A stretch of 64,000 nt of DNA from Allolobophora icterica (Eukaryota; Annelida; Clitellata; Crassiclitellata; Lumbricidae). Positions 24,547 through 64,000 of the stretch are shown here, piece after piece. A program made the translations under genes and the position numbers. Where the stretch lies: positions 30,877,154 through 30,941,153 of the forward strand of contig OY744608.1 of the NCBI GenBank assembly GCA_963556255.1, in the 5' to 3' direction. The notes beneath the pieces are model-generated. The model was not told the DNA's origin. It searched no databases and worked only from the letters and a program-made list of their open reading frames with translations. Position 1 is the first letter of the stretch. Every line of letters begins with the position of its first letter.

Positions 24547-25777
24547 TCTGCCAACTGTTTAACGTCAGCCATCAATTTGAAAGATTTAGTTATAACAGTT
24601 CGCATATAATGTTAATTTTAGGTTGGCTGTGCCTTTTTCAGAAGGAACTAAACAGTTTTGCTTTAAAACAAAAATTGATGAGCCCATCAACTTCAGGTAG
24701 CTCCATCAATGAAATAAAAACTTTCTGAAATATTTGAAAATGAGACAGATCAATAGATTCCAATATTTGTGTTGCCTCCTTTTAGTTTAACACACAGTAT
24801 GGACGTGCTAATGTGCTACCGGTTAACCCGTGATTCCACACAACACAAGTGGTGTCACATCCTCCAAAGCTATTAAATTAACAGGCCATGTTACTGGACA
24901 TGCTGGACAACGAACTGCAATGCAACACTAAATATTTAAACATAGGTAGTAGGTTTAATTAAATTACAGGAGCATTCTCTGGAAGGTTGATTTCTTTTTG
25001 CTTTCGTTGTTTTCATAAGATTTAGTCATGCTACATATACATAGATATTTTAAATAAGCCTTACTTCATTACGGTAGTAGAGCATAGCATTAGCTTTCAC
25101 ATATTGGTGAGGAAAAATGAGCAGCTAAAGATTGGTTACATAGTGGTGAAATGCAAGACAAATTTCTAGAGATCTGTTCAAGAGATAGTGCAGAATCAAT
25201 TCGACAAGGTTGGGTAAAATATGAAATAAAGCTACAAAAATATTTTGAAAAATGTAGTTTCTGACGTTAGCTTGAAGTCAAAATGGTGGCACCATTCTGA
25301 AGCAAGGATTACCAAAGATCGAGCTATCGAGTTTTAGTATTTTGAGTTTTTTGGGTTTTAAAATAAAATCATAAATTATGTGTAAAATATTCTTACTTAT
25401 GCTGAAAGAAATGAAGTGATGACAGACAGGTGTACTGTACCGTGTACGAGTTTAGTTACAAAATAGAGGTTACTACATCAGTATTCTATTTTACTCGTAC
25501 TTTCAGTCTACTTGTTCCCAAACAAACTCCCATTAATGAGTTCATGGTATGTTTTATCTGTAACCTTATTATCATATTGTTAGAACAAGGTAAATTCCTG
25601 ACCCACATATGAAGAAATTAGCTCATGTCACAGGAAAATGGAAAAAGCCTAAATACTTCAGATTTTATCCTATTCCAATGTCACCAACCAACTTTCTTAC
25701 CAATTTTACCCTACTCACTGGCAGCTGATTTTTGTAGTAACCTGTTTTTTTGCAGTCCAATCCAATCCGTCCATGTG

Positions 25778-54680
<28,903 letters not shown>

Positions 54681-54850
54681 TTTCAGTCAGTTTTAGAGGC
54701 AAAATGAGTCGAGCTTTCAACTTTCCTAACTTCGCTTAAACTTCGTGTAAAGACCAGCAAAACTTTCCTGTGTGTTTGACCCTCCCTCTAAAGACGAAGC
54801 CTCGTTCAGGCCAGGCAACGCGCATGCCCGCGGACGATACCAATACAGAC
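54681..54850 (-). promoter_or_regulatory. qki: QKI 5' UTR and probable promoter
   Basis: The sequence upstream of the ATG turns CpG-rich, with gcaacgcgcatgcccgcgga at 54815-54834. That includes GCGCATGC, an NRF1-like core. No TATA box is evident at a sensible spacing, suggesting a CpG-type promoter. The transcription start is not determinable. Confidence 0.4.
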
Positions 54851-55584
54851 ACGAGGGGGAAATATGCCAAAAAAGAACTTTTCATTTAATTTTTACAATC
54901 AATATATTATTCTAGTAATAATAATAGTTTGATTCTAGCATATTTTTATGATATTGGATTGCTTAGCTATAGAAGGCAACTTGAAGAGATATCAAACAAT
55001 ATGAAATAACTTAGAAGAAAGTCGTATGGTAGAGTCCACTATGTCAGGCCTGGGATACTTTAGGGCATAAGCTCTAATAGTCTATGGTGAGCGCATCAGA
55101 GTGAAGGAATATAGTTCGCATTCCAGAGGACGTATACGCTCTCATAGAAATTTTCATGTTGGCTAGTATGTCGAGAAATCAACTTGAGTTATTCCTGCTA
55201 AGATCAAAATGGACTACGACAAATGAGACTTAAGAAAGAGGTGGCGAGGAGATAAAATCAACCGCATCCAATTTTCTGTACTTCATTGCCTACGATTATA
55301 TTTCTCGTACCTATAAATTGAGACTGCGTGCAGTGGCTTAAGGCGTCATATATGTGGGGGCTATCCTGCAGCTATGGGGTTAAAGGGCAAGGACCAACTT
55401 AATTTGGTAACAGTTTGGATGTTCTCTCTGGTCTCTCTGGCAACCGGACTCGGACCATCGATCTCTGGACAACCCCTCGGATAGGGCCTACGTCGCAGCG
55501 CTCGTTAATAAGCTGGTGCTTAGTGCTCAGCTTTACAGTGGCGCTTTAGACAATTGGAGATTACGATTACGACTCTAAAGGCCG
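54851..55584. other. Upstream of QKI, no gene seen
   Basis: Mixed-composition sequence with no supported ORF. The motif gattacgattacg at 55559 recurs at 57719. Confidence 0.5.
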
Positions 55585-55592
55585 ACTATAAT

Positions 55593-56492
55593 CAGTCTTG
55601 TTGTCAAGACCTTAAACCTCAAGACCAAGACCAAGACCAAGACCAAGACCTTGAACCTCAAGACCAAGACCAAGACCTTGAACCTCGAGACCAAGACCAA
55701 GACCAAGACTTTGAACCTCGAGACCAAGACCAAGACCAAGACCTTGAACCTCAAGACCAAGACCAAGACCCAAAAAAATCGAAATCAGGTCAAGACTTCT
55801 AAAAATTGTCAAGTCGGAATATTCGCTATTTTAATGAAAACAGGAGTCTTTTATTTTATTCAAGCAAATTAACTTTAAATGAAAACTGCAGAGAAATCCG
55901 AATTTGTATTCAAAAGTCCTTCATGCAACCTCTTATACCAAATGCCTTTTGTATTTTATAAAAACCAATTCGCTCAGAATTTTCTGGCCAAGACGTGCCT
56001 GGTGGGCCTCATAAAAATTCCGCCATGTGAAAAAATACGTTCTACAGGTGCTGAAGTCGCTGATACACACAGAGTAGCTTTTCAAGCACTGGATGTAAAT
56101 GTACAGAGAGTGAGTCTTTTTGAAATCTTCCCATGGTTTATCATACCGTCTGATACAGAATAACTGTTGCTACTGCCAATGGGTTTTCCTGACCAACATG
56201 ACTTGTATCCATCCATAGATATTGGTCGTATGATGCAAGCAGGCTTGATACAGAATTCTTGAGTTCTGTTAAATGACTGTTCATATTAACAGCCGGTCTT
56301 GGTCTTGGTCTTGCGAGACCAAGACCAAGACCTTGAACCTCAAGACCAAGACCAAGACCAAGACCTTGAACCTCAAGACCAAGACCAAGACCAAGACCTT
56401 GAACCTCAAGACCAAGACCAAGACCAAGACTTTTAAAAACGAACTCGAGTGCACTCGAGACCAAGACCTTGGTCTCGAGGACAACAAGACTG
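55593..56492. mobile_element. hAT-type non-autonomous element with AAGACC minisatellite arms
   Basis: 8-bp target duplication ACTATAAT at 55585-55592 and 56493-56500. Terminal inverted repeat CAGTCTTGTTGTC/GACAACAAGACTG. It holds two arrays of aagacc units with ttgaacctc spacers (55605-55775 and 56310-56435). The unique middle (about 55860-56160) is shared with the copy at 61990-62803. No transposase recognised; the repetitive K/T and Q/D ORFs come from the hexamer. Confidence 0.92.
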
Positions 56493-56500
56493 ACTATAAT

Positions 56501-58056
56501 GAGGCCACTATAAAGTGAAAATGAGCCAGTGCATAATTTAACTGTATAACTATATATGCCCTAGTGGGACAAATGTCCCAGTACATATAGGCCCTATAGT
56601 TTTGAGATTTGTTCTAGTAGTTTTGTACGTGTTTTGTTCCAGGTAAAGTGACTAAAACGGGCTCCATTTGGCAGCAAATGCTTTAAAATGCATGACGCTC
56701 CCCCAGACCAAATAGTCGTGGCCGACTTTGTCCCAGTCCTACTCAGTTGAAATGTGCACTGAAATGAGCTGAGGAAATACGCAGATTCAGTGCCATCATG
56801 CCATGGTAAACTATTACATCTGGCTATAGGGCCTACTTGAAAAATGCGCAGGGTCGACGCCATGGGGGCCTATATATATGGTCGCTATAGAAAATCGCGT
56901 ACATTTATAGATTTCCGCCTTGGCTATCCGAGTTAACGCATCCATTGATCAAACTGACTAGGCCTAGAATAAATTAGGCTTGGGTCTGGGAGAGAGCCAT
57001 TACAGAGCCTTAATTGAGTCCAAGAAAGTTGTAACAGTACTGTTAGTGTTCTGGCAACTTCTGTGATTCAGGCGAAAAGGATTTAGGTGCGCTGGTGCGA
57101 GTTTGCTGCAAGATGGCAAACCCATGCACTGCCTATAGGCCTATACGTCAGTCGAGTATACTTCGTGCTGCAGGGACAATGTACGAACAGATCGAAAATT
57201 ATTAAATGCTGGTCATTGTTTGGAGTCTTGAACGCTTACACCAGTGCACATTTTCCAGATGTATCACTGTTTAAAGCATTAACGTCGCCACGGAGGGGCA
57301 AAGGGACAGCCACCCCTATCCCTGCCCAGCATGGATCGTGGGATTCGTGCAAACCCGGTGATCAGTTTGTTGATACCACCAGGTGGTTTGACATTTTCTT
57401 CCAGTAGTCTTGATCCGAACCCAAGGAGAATTAGCCTACTAACTGCATGTAGTCTGTAGAGTCTCACGCGCAGGCCGGAGTGCGACTCGGATTACCGAGC
57501 GGTTGCTGCTACTCTGTCGACCAGGATCGTGACAGGCCACCTAGGAGATACAACATCGATCGGGCTCCTACAAGAACCCGTTGTTAGCTATGGATATCTA
57601 TGAGACGCTCGATCGTGACTAGGCCTATAAGTTTTTTAAGTTCGAAGAATTCATGGAAAGCGTCATGAGAATTCATGAAGCCGCTTTGAAGTATACCTAT
57701 CACAAGTCTTGAAAAATGGAGATTACGATTACGATTACGAAAATGAGAGGCAATGCAGAATATGCCACACTCAACAAACAGTGCAATAATTAAGTCTGCC
57801 AGCGGATCGAGACAAGCAGCGTTGGACCGACGAAAAGTTTTAGCTGGCAGAAGACAGTCTATCCAGAGAATGCCATGTTTATGGATGCTTTCGACAACTT
57901 CAGGCAGCTCCGTGGGGCCTGTTAAAGATTCAGCAGCCCAATCTAGGCCTTGGATGGGACCTGCCTATGCACTGAAGAGGCTAAACTGGCAAGGTTGAAT
58001 ACTTGCGTGAACATTATGATTCGTTGCTTAAAAACACCTACCAGCCTGCTATGATG
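56501..58056. other. Intergenic, unrecognised sequence with moderate CpG
   Basis: ORFs at 57087-57407 (106 codons) and 57753-57998 (81 codons) on the plus strand show no known domain. TAGGCCTA palindromes begin in this interval. I do not assign a gene. Confidence 0.4.
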
Positions 58057-58064
58057 AGCATCGT

Positions 58065-58262
58065 CAGGGGCGTACCTTTGGTCTAAAAAGTGGGGGCACC
58101 ATGCAATTTCTTACCTACACGAAGCAAAGCGGAGACTGCGATCTCTGGGAAGGCACAATAATAAAATATTGATTGACATTGTTCAAAAAGTGGGGGTACG
58201 GTACCCCAGTCCAAAAAGTGGGGCACGCGTATCCCTCGTACCCCCCACAAATTACGCCTATG
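58065..58262. mobile_element. 198-bp hAT-like MITE, copy A
   Basis: Starts CAGGGGCGTACCTTTGGTCT and ends aaattacgcctatg. Near-perfect 8-bp target duplication AGCATCGT/AGCATCGC. Internal gggtacggtacccc and ctcgtaccccccac. Same length and about 85-90 per cent identical by eye to copy B at 60956. Confidence 0.88.
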
Positions 58263-58611
58263 AGCATCGCTCAGGGTGGATACTATGACGACTCACAAAT
58301 TAATCTGGGAATGCCCTCTGAGGCAGAGTGCGTCACTGTGCGTGTGAAGGATCTGCTTCTGAAGTATAGAAGACGGGAACAAAGTGTACATGTTTATACT
58401 AGCAGCATGTAACATCCACAATCCAATGGCATAGTCGAATAAGACGCTAAACATGTATGATGATGAAACCAGTTTGTGACTCACCATGTTTGTAATAGTG
58501 TAATAGCCTAATAGGCCTACTCTGGTCGGTGAACTTCTCAGCCCATGCAGACCATCGATGACTTAAGAGACGCACTTCCCATTACCAGTCGACTGCTGGA
58601 GCCTCTACTAG

Positions 58612-58904
<293 letters not shown>

Positions 58905-59066
58905 GCCGCCACCACCACAACCACCACCTTTGTGACTGCTACTACTATTATATACTATTAGTCTATTACTATATAGGCCTAGCTATAATTTGTAATTATT
59001 TTTGTGGTATAATTTTAATAGCATGCATTGTTATTACTACTATTGCTGCTGCTACTACTACTACTG

Positions 59067-59469
<403 letters not shown>

Positions 59470-59971
59470 AGCTGAGAAACTGGAAACCCCATTCCAGTAG
59501 GCGTCACTAACTCAATTGGGACCCCTAAATGCTGCAAGCAAGTGAACTTTAATAACACTCAAAATACAAAGTATAACTCTTACTCCGTCCTGTACAAAAT
59601 ATCATTTAATGTAAGCACTAAGCAGTTCACTGCCGCTTAATCAAATAACAGTTCGCTGAACTGCTTCATTCTAATATTTCCTTTTTCGTCCTCTCACGGC
59701 GACGAGAAAATGATCCGTTATATTGGGCAAACATGCAGAGACACTATTTGTTGACATTAACACCGTTTCCGGGAACAGAGTCCACGTAGGTCCAGATCAT
59801 CTTCATCTTGACACTCGACACTTTCTCCATTTTCTGCGATAATTATGCGCCATCAACTCACGTTCCCGACGGGCAGCCACTCTGACGATTTTGGTTCGAA
59901 CTGCCTGACGCTTGTGCGTTGCTGTATGGCTTCGCAGCATCACCAGCGAGGCAAAAATATAGGTCTAGATG

Positions 59972-60491
59972 CAGTGGCGGCGATCTTGTCTGAGAGGTGG
60001 GGGGACAAAGTCGGCCGTGGTCTGGTCGATGACCTTTTTTTAGGAATTCATGTCCCGAAAATTTTTTACTTTTCAGGAATTCATCCTGAAAAACCAAAAA
60101 CTTTAACACTTTTCTACGAATTCATCTCCCTAAAAAGTTAATGACCTTTTTTAGTCATTGATCTTTTTTACGACTTACCTCTTACTGTTCAATTATTCGT
60201 CTAAAAAATAAATTGCTTACCTTTTCGAGAGTCATCCCCCTTAAATAGATTTCATGACGAATTTCTTCTTCTTTCACAGAATTTTCGGGGGGAGACACAT
60301 CTCCTAAAAAATTGAATTTTTTACCTCGTCTCAACAAAAAGACAGTGAAAAAACCCTCGCGCGCAATTACATTTCTTGCCCTTTTTTGGTGTTTCTTCTA
60401 CATTTTCTGGGGACAAATGTATGGCGTGTCCCCCACTCTTAAAGGTGGGGGTCATATCCCCTCGACCTACCTCCCTAGATCGCCACCCATG
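59972..60491. mobile_element. hAT-type non-autonomous element, 520 bp
   Basis: Left end CAGTGGCGGCGATCTTG, right end (reversed) CATGGGTGGCGATCTAGG. Target duplication TCTAGATG/CCTAGATG (7 of 8). Internal subterminal ggtgggggg/gggtcatatcccc motifs. No transposase. Confidence 0.82.
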
Positions 60492-60955
60492 CCTAGATGG
60501 CATGTTTTGCATAGGCTATTCTGTCGCTCAATATTGACTGGATCGACGGACAGTAGGCCTACAGGTCATAGGCCTATGGAAAAGAACGGAATGTTGTAGC
60601 TGAGCGATGGAATATGTTGTTCACCTTCAAACTCAAAGCTGCAGAAAGAGGTGGAAACTTGTGCGTGGTTCCAACTGTTGCTTGTTCAGGCATCTTCAGT
60701 CCTTCAGTTGTTTGAAGAACAGGTAAAGGAGGTGAAAGAAACCTGTGTTTAATCACATTGAAATATGAACGTCTTGATTTTGAACAACGCTTTTCGTCAA
60801 CGCATTTAACAACTCGAGATTCGACAGTATAGCCGGCTCTTCTGGGCGAGAATTGTCGGGGGGGGGGTGTGTTGGGGTTCAACCCACTAGTCTTTCTTAG
60901 GACCTCCCAGTTAAGACTTCGTTGCACACCCTAGGTGGGTCGTTTGACTCGTTTC

Positions 60956-61153
60956 CAGGGGCGTAACTTTGGTCTAAAAAGTGGGGGGTACCAATTTGCT
61001 ACATACACGAAGCAAGGCAGAGATTACGATCTCTGGGAAGGCACAATAATAAAATATTCATTGGCATCGTTCAAAAAGTGGGGGGTACGGTACCCCCAGT
61101 CCAAAAAGTGGGGGTACGAGTACCCCTCGTACCCCCCACAAATTACGCCTATG
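60956..61153. mobile_element. 198-bp hAT-like MITE, copy B
   Basis: Starts CAGGGGCGTAACTTTGGTCT and ends aaattacgcctatg. Perfect 8-bp target duplication CTCGTTTC at 60948-60955 and 61154-61161. Termini are weakly inverted (CAGGGGCGTAACTTTG against CATAGGCGTAATTTGTG). Confidence 0.92.
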
Positions 61154-61557
61154 CTCGTTTCCAACCTCCACCCCAGTTGTGCTAGTGAGATTTTATATTG
61201 TACATATATTTTAGCATTTTCTTTCACAAATCCCTTTGTGGGTTACTAATAAAGTAATGCTCTGGTTTACTGTGAGATTTTTGACCATATACATTTTATA
61301 CTAATAAATTTGGTGATGTCATCACTTTAAGAAGTTTAAGCTTTCTATTGCATTTTTGAATTTTCTTATTTTGCAAAACACGGATAAAATATTCAACTCC
61401 ACATGGATCAAACTCGTCAAAGTCTGACCCACAGTCTTTTTCTACAATTCTCAATTTCTCACACTGCGGCTGTTAACGCATCTATACATAAAATATCCAT
61501 AGAGCGTGTGCCTGTCGATAAACGCTCTGGAATCTATTGTGAAACAGAAACCGTTTG

Positions 61558-61772
61558 TGACGTCAGTACTGCGGTCTTGACGACGGCGATCAGAGCATTT
61601 TAACCAACGATACATATAGGCCTATACACTGCCGTCATAATATGACGGGTAAACACTCTAGTTCAGTAATAGTTAGCTTACGGCTTTATGACGTCACGAA
61701 ATGTCACCCCTCTGCCATTCGTCACATAGCGTCACAATAGTCTAACTCCGTCCACATCTGAACGTGACGTCA
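61558..61772. promoter_or_regulatory. Cluster of three CRE palindromes (TGACGTCA)
   Basis: Perfect TGACGTCA at 61558-61565, 61689-61696 and 61765-61772, plus half sites (gcgtcac) between; a fourth at 63209-63216. These are the consensus for CREB/ATF proteins. Whether they regulate anything is unknown; the nearest recognised promoter is QKI, about 7 kb away. Confidence 0.4.
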
Positions 61773-61989
61773 TTTATGGACTACCCCATAGTCGTTTTAC
61801 AAAACCTGTAAACAGTTGCAGGCGGCAGGCCCCTAATTATTATTTTATGGAGAAGCATAATATATGAGTCCTGTTTTATAATTTTAAAGTCCAGTTGCTA
61901 TCGGTGGCTGCAAAGATCGATCTACATTTGCACACTGCTGCTTTCTTACAGCGTACGTAGGCCTACAACAATGAAAATGCATTGCACTG

Positions 61990-62803
61990 AAGATACTCTA
62001 AACCTCAAGACCAAGACCGAGACCAAGACCCAAAAAATCACATTCAGCCCAAGACTTTATCCGTGAAAAAATTTGTCAAGTCGGACAACTCGCTTTTTTA
62101 ATGAAAACGTGAGTCTTTTATTTTATTCAGGCAAATTAACTTTAAATGCAGACTGCAGAGAATTCCGTAATTCGTATTTACAAAGTCCTTCGTGCAAAAT
62201 CTTATTCCAAATGCCTTTTGTATTTTATAAAAACCAATTTGCTCAGAATTTTTTGACCAGACGAGCCTTGTTGGGTCTCATAAAAATTCCGCCATGTGGA
62301 AAAATACGTTCTACAGGTGCTGAAGTCGCTGGCACACACAGTAGCTTTTCAAACACTGGATGTAAATGTACAATTTGTGAGCCTTTTTGAAATCCTCCCA
62401 TGGTTTGTCAGACCGTCTGGCTTCAGAAATAAGTCTCGGCAGGGCTTCCAGACGCGGCATAACTTAGTTGCTGCTGCCGATGGGTTTTCCTGACCAAAAA
62501 GACTTGCATCCGTTCGTAGGTATTGGTCGTAGGCTATGATGCAACTATAGGCTCGATAATTTTTTTAATTCTAGAGTTTTGTTAAATGACTGTTCATATT
62601 GACAGCCGGTCTTGGTCTTGGTCTTGCGAAACAAGACCAAGACTTTGAACCTCAAGACCAAGACCAAGACCAAGACTTTGAACCTCAAGACCAAGACCAA
62701 GACTTTTGGTCTCAAGACCAAGACTAAGACCAAGACCAAGACTTTTAAAAACGAACTCGAGTGCACTCGAGACCAAGACCTTAGTCTCGAGACAACAAGT
62801 CTG
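61990..62803. mobile_element. Second copy of the AAGACC-bearing hAT element, left end lost
   Basis: Shares with 55593-56492 the block from aatgccttttgtattttata through the minisatellite at 62636-62745, and ends gacaacaagtctg (the same terminal repeat with one change). The left terminus and most of the left array are missing, so no target duplication can be confirmed. Confidence 0.8.
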
Positions 62804-63218
62804 CAGAATAGGTGGATCAGAGTGAGAATTTGGTAAAGGTCGGACTATATAGTTTGCTTGGAAAGCCTGAACATTGATAGGCCTAGGTAATGTATATAGC
62901 TTCACGTACAGCTACAGTGTATTTCCGTTTCCGGCAGCTATTTTCGATCACTGAAGGCCGGCATTTTAATACTATTTTACCAGACAATACATGTAGCCTA
63001 TACACTAGTATACAGCAACAAATCTCTTGGACATTGGAAGAAATAGGACAATGCGTGCCATGGACAATGAACGCCTGTATAATAGCTGCGCGTCTTCTGT
63101 ATTATACAAGCGTCTGTGCATGGACTGTAAATCACTTACTTTGCGAATCAAACGACAATACTGGTGACGTATCTTTATAGAGACGTCATGTTGCGATTTT
63201 TGTTCCGATGACGTCATC

Positions 63219-63656
63219 TTGGACCGATTGTTTCGTGCCTTAGAAACGGCTCAATCGAGCTTCATTTGGAAAATCGACTTGGAAGTGATCAGACGTAGAC
63301 CTAATGGCATGACATTTCGAAGAGAAAATTATCGATATTCATCAATCAGAAGAAATATCAAAATGAAATTCGGCGAAAGAGCTGTACCGTTTGAAGACAC
63401 AAATCGACTAGTAGGCCTAATCGAAAGATCAACAAGAAAAGTAACTTTGAAAATTTTGATCAGAAAAAAGAAATTCGAAATTCTTCGAAAAACAGACACA
63501 GATCGACCAATAATCGTTTTTTCGAACAGAAACTCGTCGAAACTCATCGATCACAAAGAACTTGAAAGAAGCGCAGTTTCGAAGTTAGGCCTAAACGTAA
63601 GAATTGTTCAACTTGAAGACGGAAATCGATCAGTAGGCCTAGGCTATACGCCCTAA
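63219..63656 (+). CDS. Unrecognised 145-codon ORF, doubtful
   Basis: The frame starts MDRLFRALETAQSSFIWKID and is unusually rich in Arg, Lys, Ile and Asn. The DNA is purine-skewed with many tcgaaa/atcga words and contains three TAGGCCTA copies. No family recognised. A CRE palindrome lies just before the ATG. It may be a repeat rather than a gene. Confidence 0.2.
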   Translation: MDRLFRALETAQSSFIWKIDLEVIRRRPNGMTFRRENYRYSSIRRNIKMKFGERAVPFEDTNRLVGLIERSTRKVTLKILIRKKKFEILRKTDTDRPIIVFSNRNSSKLIDHKELERSAVSKLGLNVRIVQLEDGNRSVGLGYTP

Positions 63657-63744
63657 ATGACCGATCGGCCGAAAAATCTCGAATAGACAATCACTGTTCA
63701 ACAGAGTCAAAATTAAATCTAAGAAATATCTCTCGAGAACACAT

Positions 63745-63810
63745 TGAGCAATATACATACATAGCCTGCATACATACATACATACATACATACATACATA
63801 CATACATACA

Positions 63811-63841
<31 letters not shown>
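63745..63841. repeat. (CATA)n microsatellite
   Basis: Pure tacatacata for about 75 bp with a short interrupted lead-in. The tyrosine/valine/cysteine ORF is an artefact. Confidence 0.97.
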
Positions 63842-63844
<3 letters not shown>

Positions 63845-63857
63845 GGCCTATGTATAC

Positions 63858-64000
<143 letters not shown>

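Noticed and set aside
55554..56518. Lys-Thr and Gln-Asp repeat ORFs
   Set aside because: They read the AAGACC minisatellite within a hAT-like element; all frames are open because the hexamer lacks stops.

Overview
This is an animal nuclear window. The coding sequence lies in short exons separated by long AT-rich introns, and the rest is dense with transposon remnants, microsatellites and tRNA-derived SINEs. Two conserved metazoan genes can be reconstructed exon by exon. The repeat content (CR1/L2-type LINE ends with ATTG tails, hAT, piggyBac and Tc1/mariner fragments, TAGGCCTA palindromes) suggests a marine invertebrate. I cannot name the species or phylum from sequence alone.

Layout. (1) 668-8083, plus strand: the 3' half of a GCK-IV kinase gene (TNIK/MINK1/MAP4K4/Misshapen family), 12 exons covering the end of the linker and the whole C-terminal CNH (citron homology) domain. 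The kinase domain lies upstream, outside the window. (2) 8084 to about 9700: its probable 3' UTR. (3) About 9.7-23.2 kb: intergenic sequence with a tiny TTAA-flanked foldback family and SINE debris but no supported gene. (4) 25778-54680, minus strand: a complete STAR-family RNA-binding protein gene orthologous to Quaking/HOW, 7 coding exons, about 326 residues with QUA1, KH, QUA2 and a C-terminal QKI-5-like nuclear-localisation tail. The two genes converge tail to tail. (5) 54.7-64 kb: upstream of the QKI promoter. This is a repeat-rich block with several hAT-type non-autonomous elements carrying clear 8-bp target duplications, large trinucleotide arrays and a concentration of the palindrome TAGGCCTA.

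The introns of the QKI gene hold most of the transposons: LINE fragments at 26.1-27.2 and 35.5-36.2 kb, a piggyBac-type element at 38.9-39.6 kb, a Tc1/mariner nested inside an hAT at 40.6-41.7 kb, a second piggyBac remnant at 47.0-48.0 kb, and a LINE interrupted by an hAT MITE at 52.9-53.6 kb.

The most interesting observations are: two GC-AG introns supported by homology and phase, one of them at the QKI splice that decides whether the protein gets its nuclear-localisation tail; the TAGGCCTA concentration confined to the last 7 kb; a roughly 420-bp imperfect palindrome in the predicted QKI 3' UTR; and a set of non-autonomous DNA transposons with intact termini. I found no CRISPR array, operon or prokaryotic defence system, as expected for animal DNA.
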